64,000 bases of DNA from Prevotella sp. (GCA_017554145.1 JAFZIZ010000005.1:62001-126000), one strand, 5' to 3'. Positions 25,118 through 34,558 are shown, counted from the stretch's first letter. Notes: generated from the sequence alone by a model not told the origin. Numbers and translations: made by a program.

Positions 25118-26728
25118 TTATCTGTCAATATCAGGAATTACAAAATCAATAGCAGCACCCGTAGCCACGAGGTCGGCAATCTTCTGACCACGCAACATCG
25201 GATCAAGCGCACCTGTAAGAGAGAGTCCCATCGGACGCATCTTCAGACGATATGGGCTCTTGTCACCACGAGAGTCAAGATAAACACCGAACTCACCGCT
25301 GGCGCCTTCGACAGAGAAGTACCACTGTCCTTCAGGTACCTTGATAATCGGTTTCTGCTTCACATAGAAATCACCCTCTGGGATATTGTCAATGAGCTGT
25401 TCGATAATATGCAGACTCTGATACATCTCGTTGATATGGCAGGTATAGCGGTCCATCGTATCACAACCAGTCATTGTAATCTGCTCCCACTCTACCTTGT
25501 CATACATATCATAAGGATGATTCTTACGTACATCATTCTGCCAACCAGAAGCACGTCCGGCAGGACCTGTAACGGCATAGCTGATACAATCCTCCAGATT
25601 CATCGGTCCGACTTTCTCGAAACGCTTGTGAGTGATAATATTGTCACCAAAGACATCCACATATTCTTGGATGATAGGCTTCATATACTTCACCAGATTC
25701 TTGACATTCTTTACGAAGTTCGGATCGATATCATCCTGTAGTCCGCCTATTCTATAATAATTCTGAATCAGTCGACCGCCAGTAGTTTCCTCCATACAGT
25801 TGAGCACATGCTCACGGTCACGCATCGAATAGAGGAATGCCGTCAGGGCGCCCATATCCTGAGCACAGCAACCAACATATAGCAAGTGAGAGTCGATACG
25901 TTGCAACTCATCCATAATAGTACGGATATACTTGATACGGTCAGTCAACTCTACACCCAGTCCTTCCTCGATGACACCTACCAATGCATGACGATGCATC
26001 ATCGCCGAGAGGTAGTTCAGACGATCGGTCAGAGCCAACGACTGTGGATAAGTCAACGACTCACACATCTTCTCAATACCACGATGGATATAGCCAAGGT
26101 GCGGATAAACACGTTTCACAATCTCTCCGTCAAGAACGGTCTGCAAACGGAGTACACCATGAGTAGAAGGATGCTGAGGACCGATATTGATAACATATTC
26201 GTCAGAGGTAAACAACTTATTACGCTTTGACTGCAGGTTACCATATTTATCTATATAGTACTCTAAGCCATAATCAGGCTCAACGTCATCTTCCAGAGTA
26301 TAGGAATCATTGAACTCCCAGTTCTTGCGGAAAGGGAATCCCTTGAAGTCACTACGCAGGAAGAGTCGGCGCATATCTGGATGCCCCAAGAACACAATAC
26401 CATAGAAGTCATAAACCTCACGCTCCAACAAATCGGCAACACGCCAAATCTTTGATACAGTTGGAAGATACGGAATAACCTGACCATCAGTCTCTCCTGT
26501 ACCATTGATAGCGATACCGTCACCGCAGACCTGTGTCTTGGCTATCATCTTTACAGAGCAACGCTCATGGGTGTTGGTATTCTCAAGGATATAGATACAG
26601 CCTAATCCTTCTTCGCCGAAGTCCTCGCCAACAATCGTTACAAGATAGTCAAAACCTTTCTTGTCCTTCAAGTTCTGCATCTCAGCAGTAAACTTGTCAA
26701 AATCAAATGATAAGAACTCTAATTTCAT
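25118..26728 (-). CDS. nuoCD: Fused NADH-quinone oxidoreductase subunits C and D
   Basis: This 536-residue protein joins the NuoC (about 1-150) and NuoD (about 165-536) parts of the peripheral arm. The NuoC part is recognised by DLLEREVYDFYGIVFLGHPDMRRLF. The NuoD part has INIGPQHPSTHGVLRLQTVLDGE, GYIHRGIEKMCES and LAVTG-type loops near the quinone site, ending PGLSLTGALDPMLRG-like in form. Such fusions are known in Bacteroidota and enterobacteria. The ATG overlaps the nuoB stop by four bases (ATGA). Confidence 0.95.
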   Translation of the reverse strand: MKLEFLSFDFDKFTAEMQNLKDKKGFDYLVTIVGEDFGEEGLGCIYILENTNTHERCSVKMIAKTQVCGDGIAINGTGETDGQVIPYLPTVSKIWRVADLLEREVYDFYGIVFLGHPDMRRLFLRSDFKGFPFRKNWEFNDSYTLEDDVEPDYGLEYYIDKYGNLQSKRNKLFTSDEYVINIGPQHPSTHGVLRLQTVLDGEIVKRVYPHLGYIHRGIEKMCESLTYPQSLALTDRLNYLSAMMHRHALVGVIEEGLGVELTDRIKYIRTIMDELQRIDSHLLYVGCCAQDMGALTAFLYSMRDREHVLNCMEETTGGRLIQNYYRIGGLQDDIDPNFVKNVKNLVKYMKPIIQEYVDVFGDNIITHKRFEKVGPMNLEDCISYAVTGPAGRASGWQNDVRKNHPYDMYDKVEWEQITMTGCDTMDRYTCHINEMYQSLHIIEQLIDNIPEGDFYVKQKPIIKVPEGQWYFSVEGASGEFGVYLDSRGDKSPYRLKMRPMGLSLTGALDPMLRGQKIADLVATGAAIDFVIPDIDR

Positions 26729-27495
26729 ACGGCGGCCTCCTCTTCTTTAGCTGTTGGCTGTTGGCTGTTAGCCTCTAGCTCTTCTGTAAACTCTTTAGGA
26801 ACATCTGTTACCACAATAGGCATTCCCGACGTTCCGTCGCCTACCCGTGGCCTTTCTCTACGATGGTCACCCAACTTATTACGGAATGTCAGTTCTTCAT
26901 TCGAAACGCCCAACTCTTTCTCTGCGGCCGTCTGCTTGTGGTTAGCCCCACCGAAGAACTTCTCAATCTTCACCTTACGCTGCAACTGCATCATACCATA
27001 CATGATAGCCTCAGGACGAGGAGGACAACCAGGAATGAATACATCAACAGGAACAATCTCCTCGATACCCTTTACGACATGGTAACTCGATTTGAAAGGA
27101 CCACCACTGATGGCACAACCACCTACGGCAATCACATACTTCGGCTCTGCCATCTCATCATACAAACGCTTCAAGGCTGGTGCCATCTTATGGGTTATCG
27201 TACCAGCACACATAATCAGGTCTGCCTGACGAGGAGAGTTACGAGTCACTTCAAAACCAAAACGGGCAAAGTCATAACGGGAGCAACCGCATGCCATAAA
27301 CTCAATACCACAACACGATGTGGCAAACGTCAACGACCACAGGGAGTTGGCACGTCCCCAGTTGATGAGCTGATCCAACGAGCCCGTCACCACATTGACA
27401 CCACCCTTGTGAAGTTCATCAACAATCTTTTCCAACGAGGCGTTATCATTCCACTCCTCGTAGGGAATACTCTTGATTTTCGGCTTTATTCCCAT
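26725..27495 (-). CDS. nuoB: NADH-quinone oxidoreductase subunit B, with long C-terminal tail
   Basis: NuoB holds cluster N2, which reduces quinone. The cluster ligands are visible as TSCCGIEFMACG, LIMCAGTITHKMAP and FIPGCPPRPEA. The start was set at the ATG giving MGIKPKIKSIPYEEW, a 256-residue protein that overlaps nuoA by ten bases. After the core ends near residue 175 there is an unusual polar tail of about 80 residues. Its last part (NSQQPTAKEEE) is encoded by a heptad DNA repeat at 26751-26778. Confidence 0.95.
   Translation of the reverse strand: MGIKPKIKSIPYEEWNDNASLEKIVDELHKGGVNVVTGSLDQLINWGRANSLWSLTFATSCCGIEFMACGCSRYDFARFGFEVTRNSPRQADLIMCAGTITHKMAPALKRLYDEMAEPKYVIAVGGCAISGGPFKSSYHVVKGIEEIVPVDVFIPGCPPRPEAIMYGMMQLQRKVKIEKFFGGANHKQTAAEKELGVSNEELTFRNKLGDHRRERPRVGDGTSGMPIVVTDVPKEFTEELEANSQQPTAKEEEAAV
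26751..26778. repeat. Heptad tandem repeat within the nuoB 3' end
   Basis: Four consecutive 7-base units, CTGTTGG, CTGTTGG, CTGTTAG and CCTCTAG, encode part of the NuoB tail. Similar short repeats are, from memory, common between genes in this group of bacteria, so the tail may have grown by capture of such DNA. Confidence 0.6.
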
Positions 27496-27836
27496 TCTAA
27501 GTCTCCTTTCCGCCAGGCATATGCCAAGCCTAATACCAGAACTACCAAGAAAAAGCCGATGCTCAACAATGCCATCACACCGAAGTCTTTTACGACGACA
27601 GCCCAAGGATACAGGAACACCGTCTCCACATCAAACATGAGAAACAGGATTGCAAACAGATAGAATCCGATGCCAACAGGGATCCATGACGTACCATGAG
27701 TAGGAATACCACACTCGTAGGGTTCGCCCTTTACCTTGTTATAGGACCGTGGTCCTATCAGTTTTGCAACAACATATGCTCCTGCTACCAATGTAATAGC
27801 CGTCAACAAGACGGTAATTAACAAAGTAAAGTTCAT
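27486..27836 (-). CDS. nuoA: NADH-quinone oxidoreductase subunit A
   Basis: NuoA is a three-helix subunit and the first gene of the nuo operon. The start at MNFTLLITVLLTAITLV gives 116 residues, the normal size; an upstream ATG would add residues before the first helix. The family segments KGEPYECGIPTHGTSW and FLMFDVETVFLYPWAVV are present, including the conserved Cys of the switch loop. It overlaps nuoB by ten bases. Confidence 0.95.
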   Translation of the reverse strand: MNFTLLITVLLTAITLVAGAYVVAKLIGPRSYNKVKGEPYECGIPTHGTSWIPVGIGFYLFAILFLMFDVETVFLYPWAVVVKDFGVMALLSIGFFLVVLVLGLAYAWRKGDLEWE

Positions 27837-27878
27837 AAAGTTATATACTATTATTATTTTAATATGCTTAAGCGAGTG

Positions 27879-27886
27879 CAAAGGTA
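27879..27886 (-). promoter_or_regulatory. -7 element of the nuo operon
   Basis: On the minus strand this reads TACCTTTG, about 42 bases before the nuoA ATG. A TTTG lies only 12 bases upstream, so no properly spaced -33 box is visible. Confidence 0.6.
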
Positions 27887-27936
27887 CAAAAAAAATAGCA
27901 AAGAAATGGTATAAATATCAAAAACTTTGCACAAAA

Positions 27937-27965
27937 AAAGCCGTTACCTCTGAAGCAACGGCTTT
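27937..27965 (-). terminator. Intrinsic terminator of the small HTH gene
   Basis: AAAGCCGTT and AACGGCTTT form a nine-base-pair stem; on the minus strand a run of seven T follows. It lies just after the HTH gene stop and separates that gene from the nuo promoter. Confidence 0.88.
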
Positions 27966-27968
27966 AAT

Positions 27969-28181
27969 TTATTTGTTCTTAGGAAATGCTTCTTCGGACA
28001 ATTCCTTAAAGAAATCATACTGTAAAATTGTACTAATACGCATTAACAATCGTACATCCAGACTCTTACGCTTAAAAATGTTATAAACATTTGTACGCTC
28101 ACAGGGAATCTGAGTTGCTAACCAGGCAGCAGACTTACCCTGCTTCCTTAGAATTTCTTCAATGTGCTTACCAATATTCAT
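27969..28181 (-). CDS. Small helix-turn-helix protein
   Basis: A 70-residue protein that is essentially one XRE-like helix-turn-helix: GKHIEEILRKQGKSAAWLA, then QIPCERTNVYNIFKRKSLD, then LLMRISTILQYDFFKELS. It has no other domain, so it may act as a small DNA-binding regulator or as a partner of one. It has its own -7 element and terminator and lies between the nuo operon and the mannan locus. Nothing in the sequence ties it to either. Confidence 0.8.
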   Translation of the reverse strand: MNIGKHIEEILRKQGKSAAWLATQIPCERTNVYNIFKRKSLDVRLLMRISTILQYDFFKELSEEAFPKNK

Positions 28182-28225
28182 CGTTTCGTTAGTGTTGGTT
28201 TATCAAACTTTTAATTTATCGTTGG

Positions 28226-28233
28226 CAAAGGTA
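28226..28233 (-). promoter_or_regulatory. -7 element of the small HTH gene
   Basis: On the minus strand this reads TACCTTTG, about 44 bases before the ATG. No TTTG is found at the correct -33 distance. Confidence 0.5.
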
Positions 28234-28306
28234 CACAATAAAATCCAATATATCAGTACATTATTGTAGAATATGTTTACTCAATATGCTATAAAATGAA
28301 AGAAAA

Positions 28307-29587
28307 TCACGTAAATCTCTCAATTATCTCCAAACACATACGGCTATTATGATAAGGACACTTCCAGAAACCAGCCTTATCATCAACCATATTCAAGGTT
28401 CCGTCAGCATGGCGACTCCAATACCACTCACCATTCTCATGGTCTATCAAGTTTCGTTTAATATAGTCCCAACAACACAGAGATTTGTCAAGAGCATTAT
28501 CATCTCCGAAATACTGATAGATATTGGCAAAGCCCACTACTGCCTCAGCCTGTACCCACCAGTGTAAGTCATCATCCACATGTCCTGTATCCAGATTTGC
28601 CTCATGAATCATTGAGCCATCAGCATTGAGTCCTTTCTCTGAAGCCTTGGCGACCATCTGTACTATCGGCTCCATCTTTTTTAGAATCTCTGCGTCATTT
28701 AGTACCAAAGCTGCCTCATGCATCAGCCATGAGCATTCGATATCATGCCCGTAACTCTCTAATTGTCCTGCCCCACGTGTCCAGTCCATCTCAAAGAAGA
28801 GGTCGAGGTGATGCGTTTCTGGATTCAATATGCGGTCTGTAAAAATATCTATCAGATTACGCAACGAAGCCTCTACGGCAACGATGGTCTCTGCAGGAAT
28901 AGTAACACCCACGGGTAATACCGACCCGATAGTGGGTACATAGTCACATGATTCCTGAGCATGCAGTTCTTTCAGACACCTTAGCAGATTGGTATAAGGT
29001 TCTATTATATGCAGATGAGTATTTTGCGACTTGGGATAATTAGCATCCAACTCCGATAATCTCATATCCGCTATCTCATCCCATTCTCGCGTACAGGCCT
29101 CAATATAGCCGTTATACTTTCTATCCAGCGCATGTTCCTCTATACAATCATAAAGTTGCAAGGCATACTCCAATGCTTCCCGATTACCTGTAGCACGAGC
29201 ATATTCCGACAATCCATAGATAGCAAAGCCAATGGCGTAGAACTGCTTACGGGTATTCAAAGGATTACCCTTGTCATCGACACTCCAATACACACCTCCA
29301 TATTCTGGATCGAAAAAGTGCGCTATAAAATAGTCTTTGGCATATGTCGCTATTTTCAGGTATTTAGGATTCCTCAATACCCGATAGGCAGCAGAGAACG
29401 ACCAAAGAATACGGGCATTGAGGATAGCGCCTTTTTCTGCCTCAGAATGCAACACTCCGTGCCCATCTATACGCCCATAAAAGCCACCATGCTCATGGTC
29501 AACCATCTTATCCAGCCAAAAACGCAGGATGTTGTTTTCAAGAACATCCTGCATTTCCTGTTTCATCAGCCTTATACGCTCATTCAT
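28307..29587 (-). CDS. Mannobiose / cellobiose 2-epimerase (AGE family)
   Basis: The 426-residue cytoplasmic enzyme belongs to the N-acylglucosamine 2-epimerase (alpha/alpha barrel) family, cellobiose 2-epimerase branch. Expected His-rich catalytic segments are seen: NTHLHIIEPYTNLLR, SYGHDIECSWLMHEAAL and DDDLHWWVQAEAVVGF. In this locus it should turn beta-1,4-mannobiose into mannosylglucose for the neighbouring GH130 phosphorylase, the pathway known from Bacteroides fragilis. It overlaps the carrier gene by four bases (ATGA) and is the last gene of the locus. Confidence 0.92.
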   Translation of the reverse strand: MNERIRLMKQEMQDVLENNILRFWLDKMVDHEHGGFYGRIDGHGVLHSEAEKGAILNARILWSFSAAYRVLRNPKYLKIATYAKDYFIAHFFDPEYGGVYWSVDDKGNPLNTRKQFYAIGFAIYGLSEYARATGNREALEYALQLYDCIEEHALDRKYNGYIEACTREWDEIADMRLSELDANYPKSQNTHLHIIEPYTNLLRCLKELHAQESCDYVPTIGSVLPVGVTIPAETIVAVEASLRNLIDIFTDRILNPETHHLDLFFEMDWTRGAGQLESYGHDIECSWLMHEAALVLNDAEILKKMEPIVQMVAKASEKGLNADGSMIHEANLDTGHVDDDLHWWVQAEAVVGFANIYQYFGDDNALDKSLCCWDYIKRNLIDHENGEWYWSRHADGTLNMVDDKAGFWKCPYHNSRMCLEIIERFT

Positions 29588-30933
29588 TTCTTAATCGGAT
29601 AGATATAAGTAAGAAGAATGATGATACCGGCAATAATAGCGGGGAAGATCGAGAAGATCGACCATACCATATTCTTCACAGCCTCCATATCTGTGATAGT
29701 CACTATGGTCTCACCCGTATTCGGGTCCGTTCCTGATATAAAGCCAGCAGCACCCAACAGCAATGCTACGAGTGAACCAGAGATAGCCGTACCAAACTTC
29801 TGTGCCATCGTTCCTGACGAGAAGATCAGACCTGTAGAGGAAGTACCATTCTTCTCTGTAGCATAGTCTGCCACATCGGCATACATTGACCACAGTAGCG
29901 GAGAATAAAGACCGATGCCCACAGAGGTGAGTATCACAATACCAATCAATGCCCAGATATAGGCGGCATCCTGAGGCATGAAAAAGAAGAGGATGGAGAA
30001 GATAACGCAAATCAATGCAGCCACCATGAAAGCCTTACGCTTGGAGCCCATCCATTGGGTGAACTTAGGTGACAAGCCACCAAAGATCATACAGGTCACC
30101 TCACCAAAAGTCATGAATACCGTATAATTGATGATCAGTCCACTAATCGTAATCTCCTTACCTAAGATATAATCGAACATATAGGCGGCAACAGCATAGC
30201 GGAATCCGTTGAAGAAGTTCGTGCAGATACCAATCAGCGTCAGGTATATCCATGGTTTGTTCTTAAACAAATCGGCAAAAGGTTTAAACGAGAATTTCTC
30301 TGCACGTACTGGTTTCTGGCGTTCCTTGGTCAGCAAGCCACAGGCAAGTGTTCCTGCTGCTGCCAATATACCAAAGAAGGCACCAAGGACAGCATACTGA
30401 TGCTGCTCCGTTCCTCCCACCATCTTCTGCAGATAAGGGAATGACAATAGGGTGATAAATCCCATTGCATAAGCACCTACCATACGGAAAGAGGAGAACT
30501 GATTCTTTTCGTTGTCATCATCTGTCATCACACCCAGCAATGAACCATATGGTACATTGACAGCAGTATAGACAACCATCATGAGTAGATAGAAGGAATA
30601 CGCCCAGATGCGCTTGCCTACAGGACCGAAGTCAGGTGTGTAGAGCAACAGAGCAAAGATCAGTCCAAAGGGAATAGCACCATAGATAAGCCAAGGACGA
30701 TAAGTACCGAAACGCGACTGTGTTCTGTCTGCCAATGAACCCATCAACGGGTCAGTCACCACGTCGAACATACGGGCAATCAGCATTAGTAACGCTGTGT
30801 CTGCCACCGTCAAACCAAAGATATTGGTAAAGAACACAGGAAAAGCAATAGACATCACCTTCCACGTAATACCTCCAGCCGCTGCATCACCTAATGCGTA
30901 GCCGATTTTCTCTGATAGTTTTGTTTTAGCCAT
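29584..30933 (-). CDS. GPH-family sugar:cation symporter (probable mannobiose carrier)
   Basis: A 449-residue inner-membrane carrier with twelve predicted helices. It shows the glycoside-pentoside-hexuronide family features KIGYALGDAAAGGITWK at the N terminus, DVVTDPLMGSLADRTQSRFGTYRPW after helix 2 and VPYGSLLGVMTDD. The gene overlaps both its neighbours, GH130 (8 bases) and epimerase (4 bases), so the three are surely co-expressed. The inferred substrate is beta-1,4-mannobiose or a short mannan fragment from the periplasm. Confidence 0.92.
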   Translation of the reverse strand: MAKTKLSEKIGYALGDAAAGGITWKVMSIAFPVFFTNIFGLTVADTALLMLIARMFDVVTDPLMGSLADRTQSRFGTYRPWLIYGAIPFGLIFALLLYTPDFGPVGKRIWAYSFYLLMMVVYTAVNVPYGSLLGVMTDDDNEKNQFSSFRMVGAYAMGFITLLSFPYLQKMVGGTEQHQYAVLGAFFGILAAAGTLACGLLTKERQKPVRAEKFSFKPFADLFKNKPWIYLTLIGICTNFFNGFRYAVAAYMFDYILGKEITISGLIINYTVFMTFGEVTCMIFGGLSPKFTQWMGSKRKAFMVAALICVIFSILFFFMPQDAAYIWALIGIVILTSVGIGLYSPLLWSMYADVADYATEKNGTSSTGLIFSSGTMAQKFGTAISGSLVALLLGAAGFISGTDPNTGETIVTITDMEAVKNMVWSIFSIFPAIIAGIIILLTYIYPIKK

Positions 30934-32095
30934 TTTTCTTATTTTTATGAATGAGTTTCTTAATCGTCTCTACAGAGGCTGCCGTTGTCAGCCTGTCCTC
31001 TGGGGTATTCATGCAATAGTCGATAAGTCTATCGATAGTAGAGGTAGCTACATGCATCCGAGTATCTGCTGACGCATAGTAGATGAACACCTTGCCGTCC
31101 GCATCAGCAATCCAACCATTGGCAAAAGCCACATTCATCACATCGCCAAGATACTCGTCACCCTCAGGCACAAGGAAGTATCCGCCTGGTTGCGCAATGA
31201 CCTTTTTCGGATCCTCCAGAGCTGTCATATACATATATAATACATATCGCAATCCGTCTGCTGTAGCACGAACACCATGAGCAAGATGCAACCATCCCTT
31301 ATGCGTTTTGATAGGATGAGGACCTTCCCCGTTCTTTACCTCCGTGATAGTGTGATAGTGACGGGGATTGATAATCCTCTCGTCCTTCACCTCCGCATTC
31401 GTGATATCATCCACCAGTGCCCAGCCGATACCTCCACCAGAACCGGTATCGATAAATCCGTCCTGCGGACGCGTATAGAGAGCATACTTGCCATCGACAA
31501 ATTCTGGATGCAGCACTACGTTACGCTGTTGCGACTTCGTTTTCAGATCAGGCAGACGCTCCCAAGTTTTCAAGTCTTTCGTACGAGCGATACCAGCAGT
31601 AGCAGTAGCAGCACTGAGGTTACCAGGTTGTGAGTCATCATGACGCTCTGCGCAGAACACGCCATAGATCCAGCCGTCCTCATGCGCCGTGATGCGCATA
31701 TCGTAGATATTCGTCGCAGGAATCACATCGTCAGGCATGGTGATAGGTTCTTCCCAAAAGCGGAAGTTATCTACACCATTGGGACTCTCTGCCACTGCAA
31801 AGAATGATTTCCTGTCTGCGCCTTCCACACGAACAATCAGCACATATTTACCGTTCCATTTGATTGCCCCTGAGTTCAGTGTAGCATTCATCATGATACG
31901 CTGCATTAGGTAGGGGTTGTCCTGCTCATTGAAGTCATAACGCCACTCTAAGGGAGTATGCTCAGCAGTCAAAACAGGATTCTTCCATTTCTCATAGATA
32001 CCATTGCCCCACTCTTTGGGTTCATTTTTACGACTCAGCAGTTCCTCGTGGCGAACACGTAATGCTGATAGTTTTTTCTGATAGTCGCTCATCAT
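30926..32095 (-). CDS. 4-O-beta-D-mannosyl-D-glucose phosphorylase (GH130)
   Basis: This 389-residue cytoplasmic enzyme should split mannosyl-1,4-glucose with phosphate into mannose 1-phosphate and glucose. GH130 subfamily 1 features are clear: RIMMNATLNSGAIKWNGKY, RVEGADRKSFFAVAESPNG, the general-acid region NIYDMRITAHEDG (Asp132 from the first Met), KSQQRNVVLHPEFVDGKYALYTRPQDGF and GEGPHPIKTHKGWLHLAHG. A second Met directly follows the first and may be the real start. It takes the product of the epimerase gene two positions downstream. Confidence 0.95.
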   Translation of the reverse strand: MMSDYQKKLSALRVRHEELLSRKNEPKEWGNGIYEKWKNPVLTAEHTPLEWRYDFNEQDNPYLMQRIMMNATLNSGAIKWNGKYVLIVRVEGADRKSFFAVAESPNGVDNFRFWEEPITMPDDVIPATNIYDMRITAHEDGWIYGVFCAERHDDSQPGNLSAATATAGIARTKDLKTWERLPDLKTKSQQRNVVLHPEFVDGKYALYTRPQDGFIDTGSGGGIGWALVDDITNAEVKDERIINPRHYHTITEVKNGEGPHPIKTHKGWLHLAHGVRATADGLRYVLYMYMTALEDPKKVIAQPGGYFLVPEGDEYLGDVMNVAFANGWIADADGKVFIYYASADTRMHVATSTIDRLIDYCMNTPEDRLTTAASVETIKKLIHKNKKNG

Positions 32096-32117
32096 ATATT
32101 ATGTATGGTTTTAGTAT

Positions 32118-33239
32118 TTATCTGTCCGTTATCTCTTTCAAAAACAGGATATTCTTTTTTTGATACATCTCCTTGAAATAGGGAGCATCGGGTTTGACAG
32201 GAGATGGTCCGAACCACTCTTCCTTATAGTTACGCCATGTCAACAGATAACTGATGGGGAATCCTTCTACTGCAGGATACAGCGTAGATGTCCACCATGT
32301 AGGCTCTGTCAGATTCTTCATACCACACTCTGTCAGTGCAGGAATCAGGTTATGCGCCTTTGCTACCTCACAAAGGACAGTCAGGTTCTGTTTGCATCGC
32401 ACGATAAACTGGTCTTTCTCTTCAGGCACCCATTGATAGCCGTCAAGACCTATCATGTCCACACGGTCGTCACCAGGATAGCGCACCAGCAGTTGCTCTG
32501 CCGTCAGGTTGTCCTGCATACCAGGGGAATATGACCATACCAGATTATCAAAGCCGTCTGCCCTCAATTTGTCTTGCAGCATATTCCATAGTGCTTTATA
32601 CTCCTCAACGGTACATAGTTTCTCACCCCACCAGAACCAAGAACCGGAGTTCTCATGCCAAGGACGGAAGATAACAGGAATCTTCTCTCCGTCATCATCA
32701 GTCAATGTAGCAAGGAAGTCGGATACACGCTGCATCCATACCTCAAACTTCTCATGATATGCTCCGCTAGCCAGTATCTTCTTCACAATGGTAGAGTCGG
32801 TGACATCCCATGCTGTTCCCTCCGGGAACTTCTGTCCTGCATTGCCACCACCTTCGATGGTGGACACAGGGTTACGCGGATGCCAACTGATAGTGATGAT
32901 ACCGCCACGACGATAATGGTTCTTGATCTCTTGCGTCATACGGGTAAAGGGAACGCTGTCCAGATTTTTGGCATCGCCCATCTCTATACCACCTAAGTCA
33001 AAGCCCATGATAGCAGGATAGTCGCCACAGACATTCTTCACATCGCTGGAATCTTTGTCATACTCCCATGTCAATCCATACATCGGATCATCCTGATGTC
33101 CGTACATGATACCCTTCTGACGGAGAGAATCTAAACGCTCTAACAACTTCTGAGCCACTGTCTTCTGAGGCTCTGCCTGTTTTGAGGTGCATGCAACCGT
33201 TATCATTGCGACTGCTGTCAATACTAATACTTTCTTCAT
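32118..33239 (-). CDS. GH26 endo/exo-beta-mannanase, lipoprotein
   Basis: The start at MKKVLVLTAVAMITVACTSK gives a 373-residue lipoprotein (lipobox Cys18); a longer frame would place 31 untypical residues before the signal. The GH26 barrel is complete. The acid/base is Glu196 in RPWHENSGSWFWWG, the nucleophile is Glu304 in ALTECGMK, and the substrate-binding segment SWHPRNP is present. It should cut beta-1,4-mannan to short oligosaccharides or mannobiose at the outer membrane or in the periplasm. It follows the CE7 esterase by 17 bases and precedes GH130 by 22 bases. Confidence 0.93.
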   Translation of the reverse strand: MKKVLVLTAVAMITVACTSKQAEPQKTVAQKLLERLDSLRQKGIMYGHQDDPMYGLTWEYDKDSSDVKNVCGDYPAIMGFDLGGIEMGDAKNLDSVPFTRMTQEIKNHYRRGGIITISWHPRNPVSTIEGGGNAGQKFPEGTAWDVTDSTIVKKILASGAYHEKFEVWMQRVSDFLATLTDDDGEKIPVIFRPWHENSGSWFWWGEKLCTVEEYKALWNMLQDKLRADGFDNLVWSYSPGMQDNLTAEQLLVRYPGDDRVDMIGLDGYQWVPEEKDQFIVRCKQNLTVLCEVAKAHNLIPALTECGMKNLTEPTWWTSTLYPAVEGFPISYLLTWRNYKEEWFGPSPVKPDAPYFKEMYQKKNILFLKEITDR

Positions 33240-33256
33240 ATATGCTAATAATGGTT

Positions 33257-34558
33257 TTAGTTTCTCAAGTGCATCTGTCTGAGCATCCACTCTTCCCATT
33301 CGTCCCATTGCTCCTGAAACCAGAAGTGCCAAGTGGCTTGATAGGGCTGGATGGTCTTCGGACCTTTCACTATATTATACGTAGCCCACGCAGTAGTGGG
33401 AGGAACGACGTCATCGTTATAGCCAAAAGAGAACCAGCCAGTCTGTTTGTCCGTAATCAGGCGTGCGAAGTTCACACCGTCATAGTAGCGAGATACTTCA
33501 ATCTGTTTCTCTTGTCCCTTACCTTTATTATAATAGAAGTAATGAGGCCATCCGCAGGCAATACCCTGAAGGGATGCCGTATGGTCGCAAAGGGCGGCAT
33601 GTACGGGTGCATAGTAGGTAATGCGTTTATCGAGTCCTGCTGTGACAAGGGTTAGGAAACCTCCCTGACTTGAACCAGATACTCCCATCTCCTGATGGTT
33701 CCATGGCGTATATTCCTCGATATAGTCGAGAGCACGGATACATCCCAAGACGACTCGCTTATAGTAGTTCTTATCACGATCGTCAGTATAGAACTCCCAA
33801 TACCAGTTCAACGCACCATGGAAGATATCATCATAGACTTTCTGTTCCATTGTCACAGGAATGCCATGAATACCGATTTCCAAGGTGATGGCACCTTGTG
33901 ATGCCGTATAGATGTCACCCCCATAAGGACGCACACCTGCACCTGGCACACGAAGCAAGGCAGGATATTTCCCCTCTTTTACAGGTACACAGAGAATACC
34001 ATATGTACGATAGTCCTGCTGCATATTCTGGAACGACACCTCATAGACATTCACGTCTTTTGTGCAACGCTCAGGCAACAGGCGCTTGGTAGGATTCAAG
34101 TCTATCTTGCGTGCCTCGGCAATGGCATTCTTCCAGAAACTCTCAAAATCGTTAGGCATAACCGTTGTCGGCACCAATTTCTCTGGCGAGAAGGCAGCGC
34201 CACAAGCGCCCTTATATTCTTTACCACCAACATATGCCTTGACATCGACACGATAGAAGCCGGGCTTCATCATCTTGCCCTTCAACGTCATCGTGCCATC
34301 TTTGAGTACCACGCCCTGCTTCTTGACGTCCTGATACATCTCGGGACCTGCCTCATAGTCGATAGTTACGTTGTCTATCAGCGTGGCTGAACGCGTCACA
34401 CTGATCTTGAAGGTAGCCGTCTCACCCACTTGATAGTTCCAGTCTTGGTGGTCAGGCACTACATTCACCTGTATCTCACTGCCTCTAATCTGAGCTTGCA
34501 AAGGCAACACGCAGACAAGCGTGAGCAATAGCCCGATGAATCCTTTACGTCTTATCAT
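33257..34558 (-). CDS. CE7 family acetyl (xylan) esterase
   Basis: This 433-residue secreted esterase should remove acetyl groups from mannan oligosaccharides. A signal peptide (to about residue 22) and an immunoglobulin-like N-terminal domain (about 25-125) precede the alpha/beta hydrolase domain. The triad is Ser297 in GVSGSSQGGF, an Asp in GYNDDVVPPT and a His in ATWHFWFQ. The CE7 signature RPYGGDIYTASQG with GIHG is also visible. It is the first gene of the five-gene block that ends with the epimerase and has its own -7 element upstream. Cephalosporin-C deacetylase activity is usual for the family too. Confidence 0.9.
   Translation of the reverse strand: MIRRKGFIGLLLTLVCVLPLQAQIRGSEIQVNVVPDHQDWNYQVGETATFKISVTRSATLIDNVTIDYEAGPEMYQDVKKQGVVLKDGTMTLKGKMMKPGFYRVDVKAYVGGKEYKGACGAAFSPEKLVPTTVMPNDFESFWKNAIAEARKIDLNPTKRLLPERCTKDVNVYEVSFQNMQQDYRTYGILCVPVKEGKYPALLRVPGAGVRPYGGDIYTASQGAITLEIGIHGIPVTMEQKVYDDIFHGALNWYWEFYTDDRDKNYYKRVVLGCIRALDYIEEYTPWNHQEMGVSGSSQGGFLTLVTAGLDKRITYYAPVHAALCDHTASLQGIACGWPHYFYYNKGKGQEKQIEVSRYYDGVNFARLITDKQTGWFSFGYNDDVVPPTTAWATYNIVKGPKTIQPYQATWHFWFQEQWDEWEEWMLRQMHLRN

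Noticed and set aside
26863-27663. A 266-codon open frame on the plus strand
   Set aside because: It is antisense to nuoB and nuoA and shows no domain.
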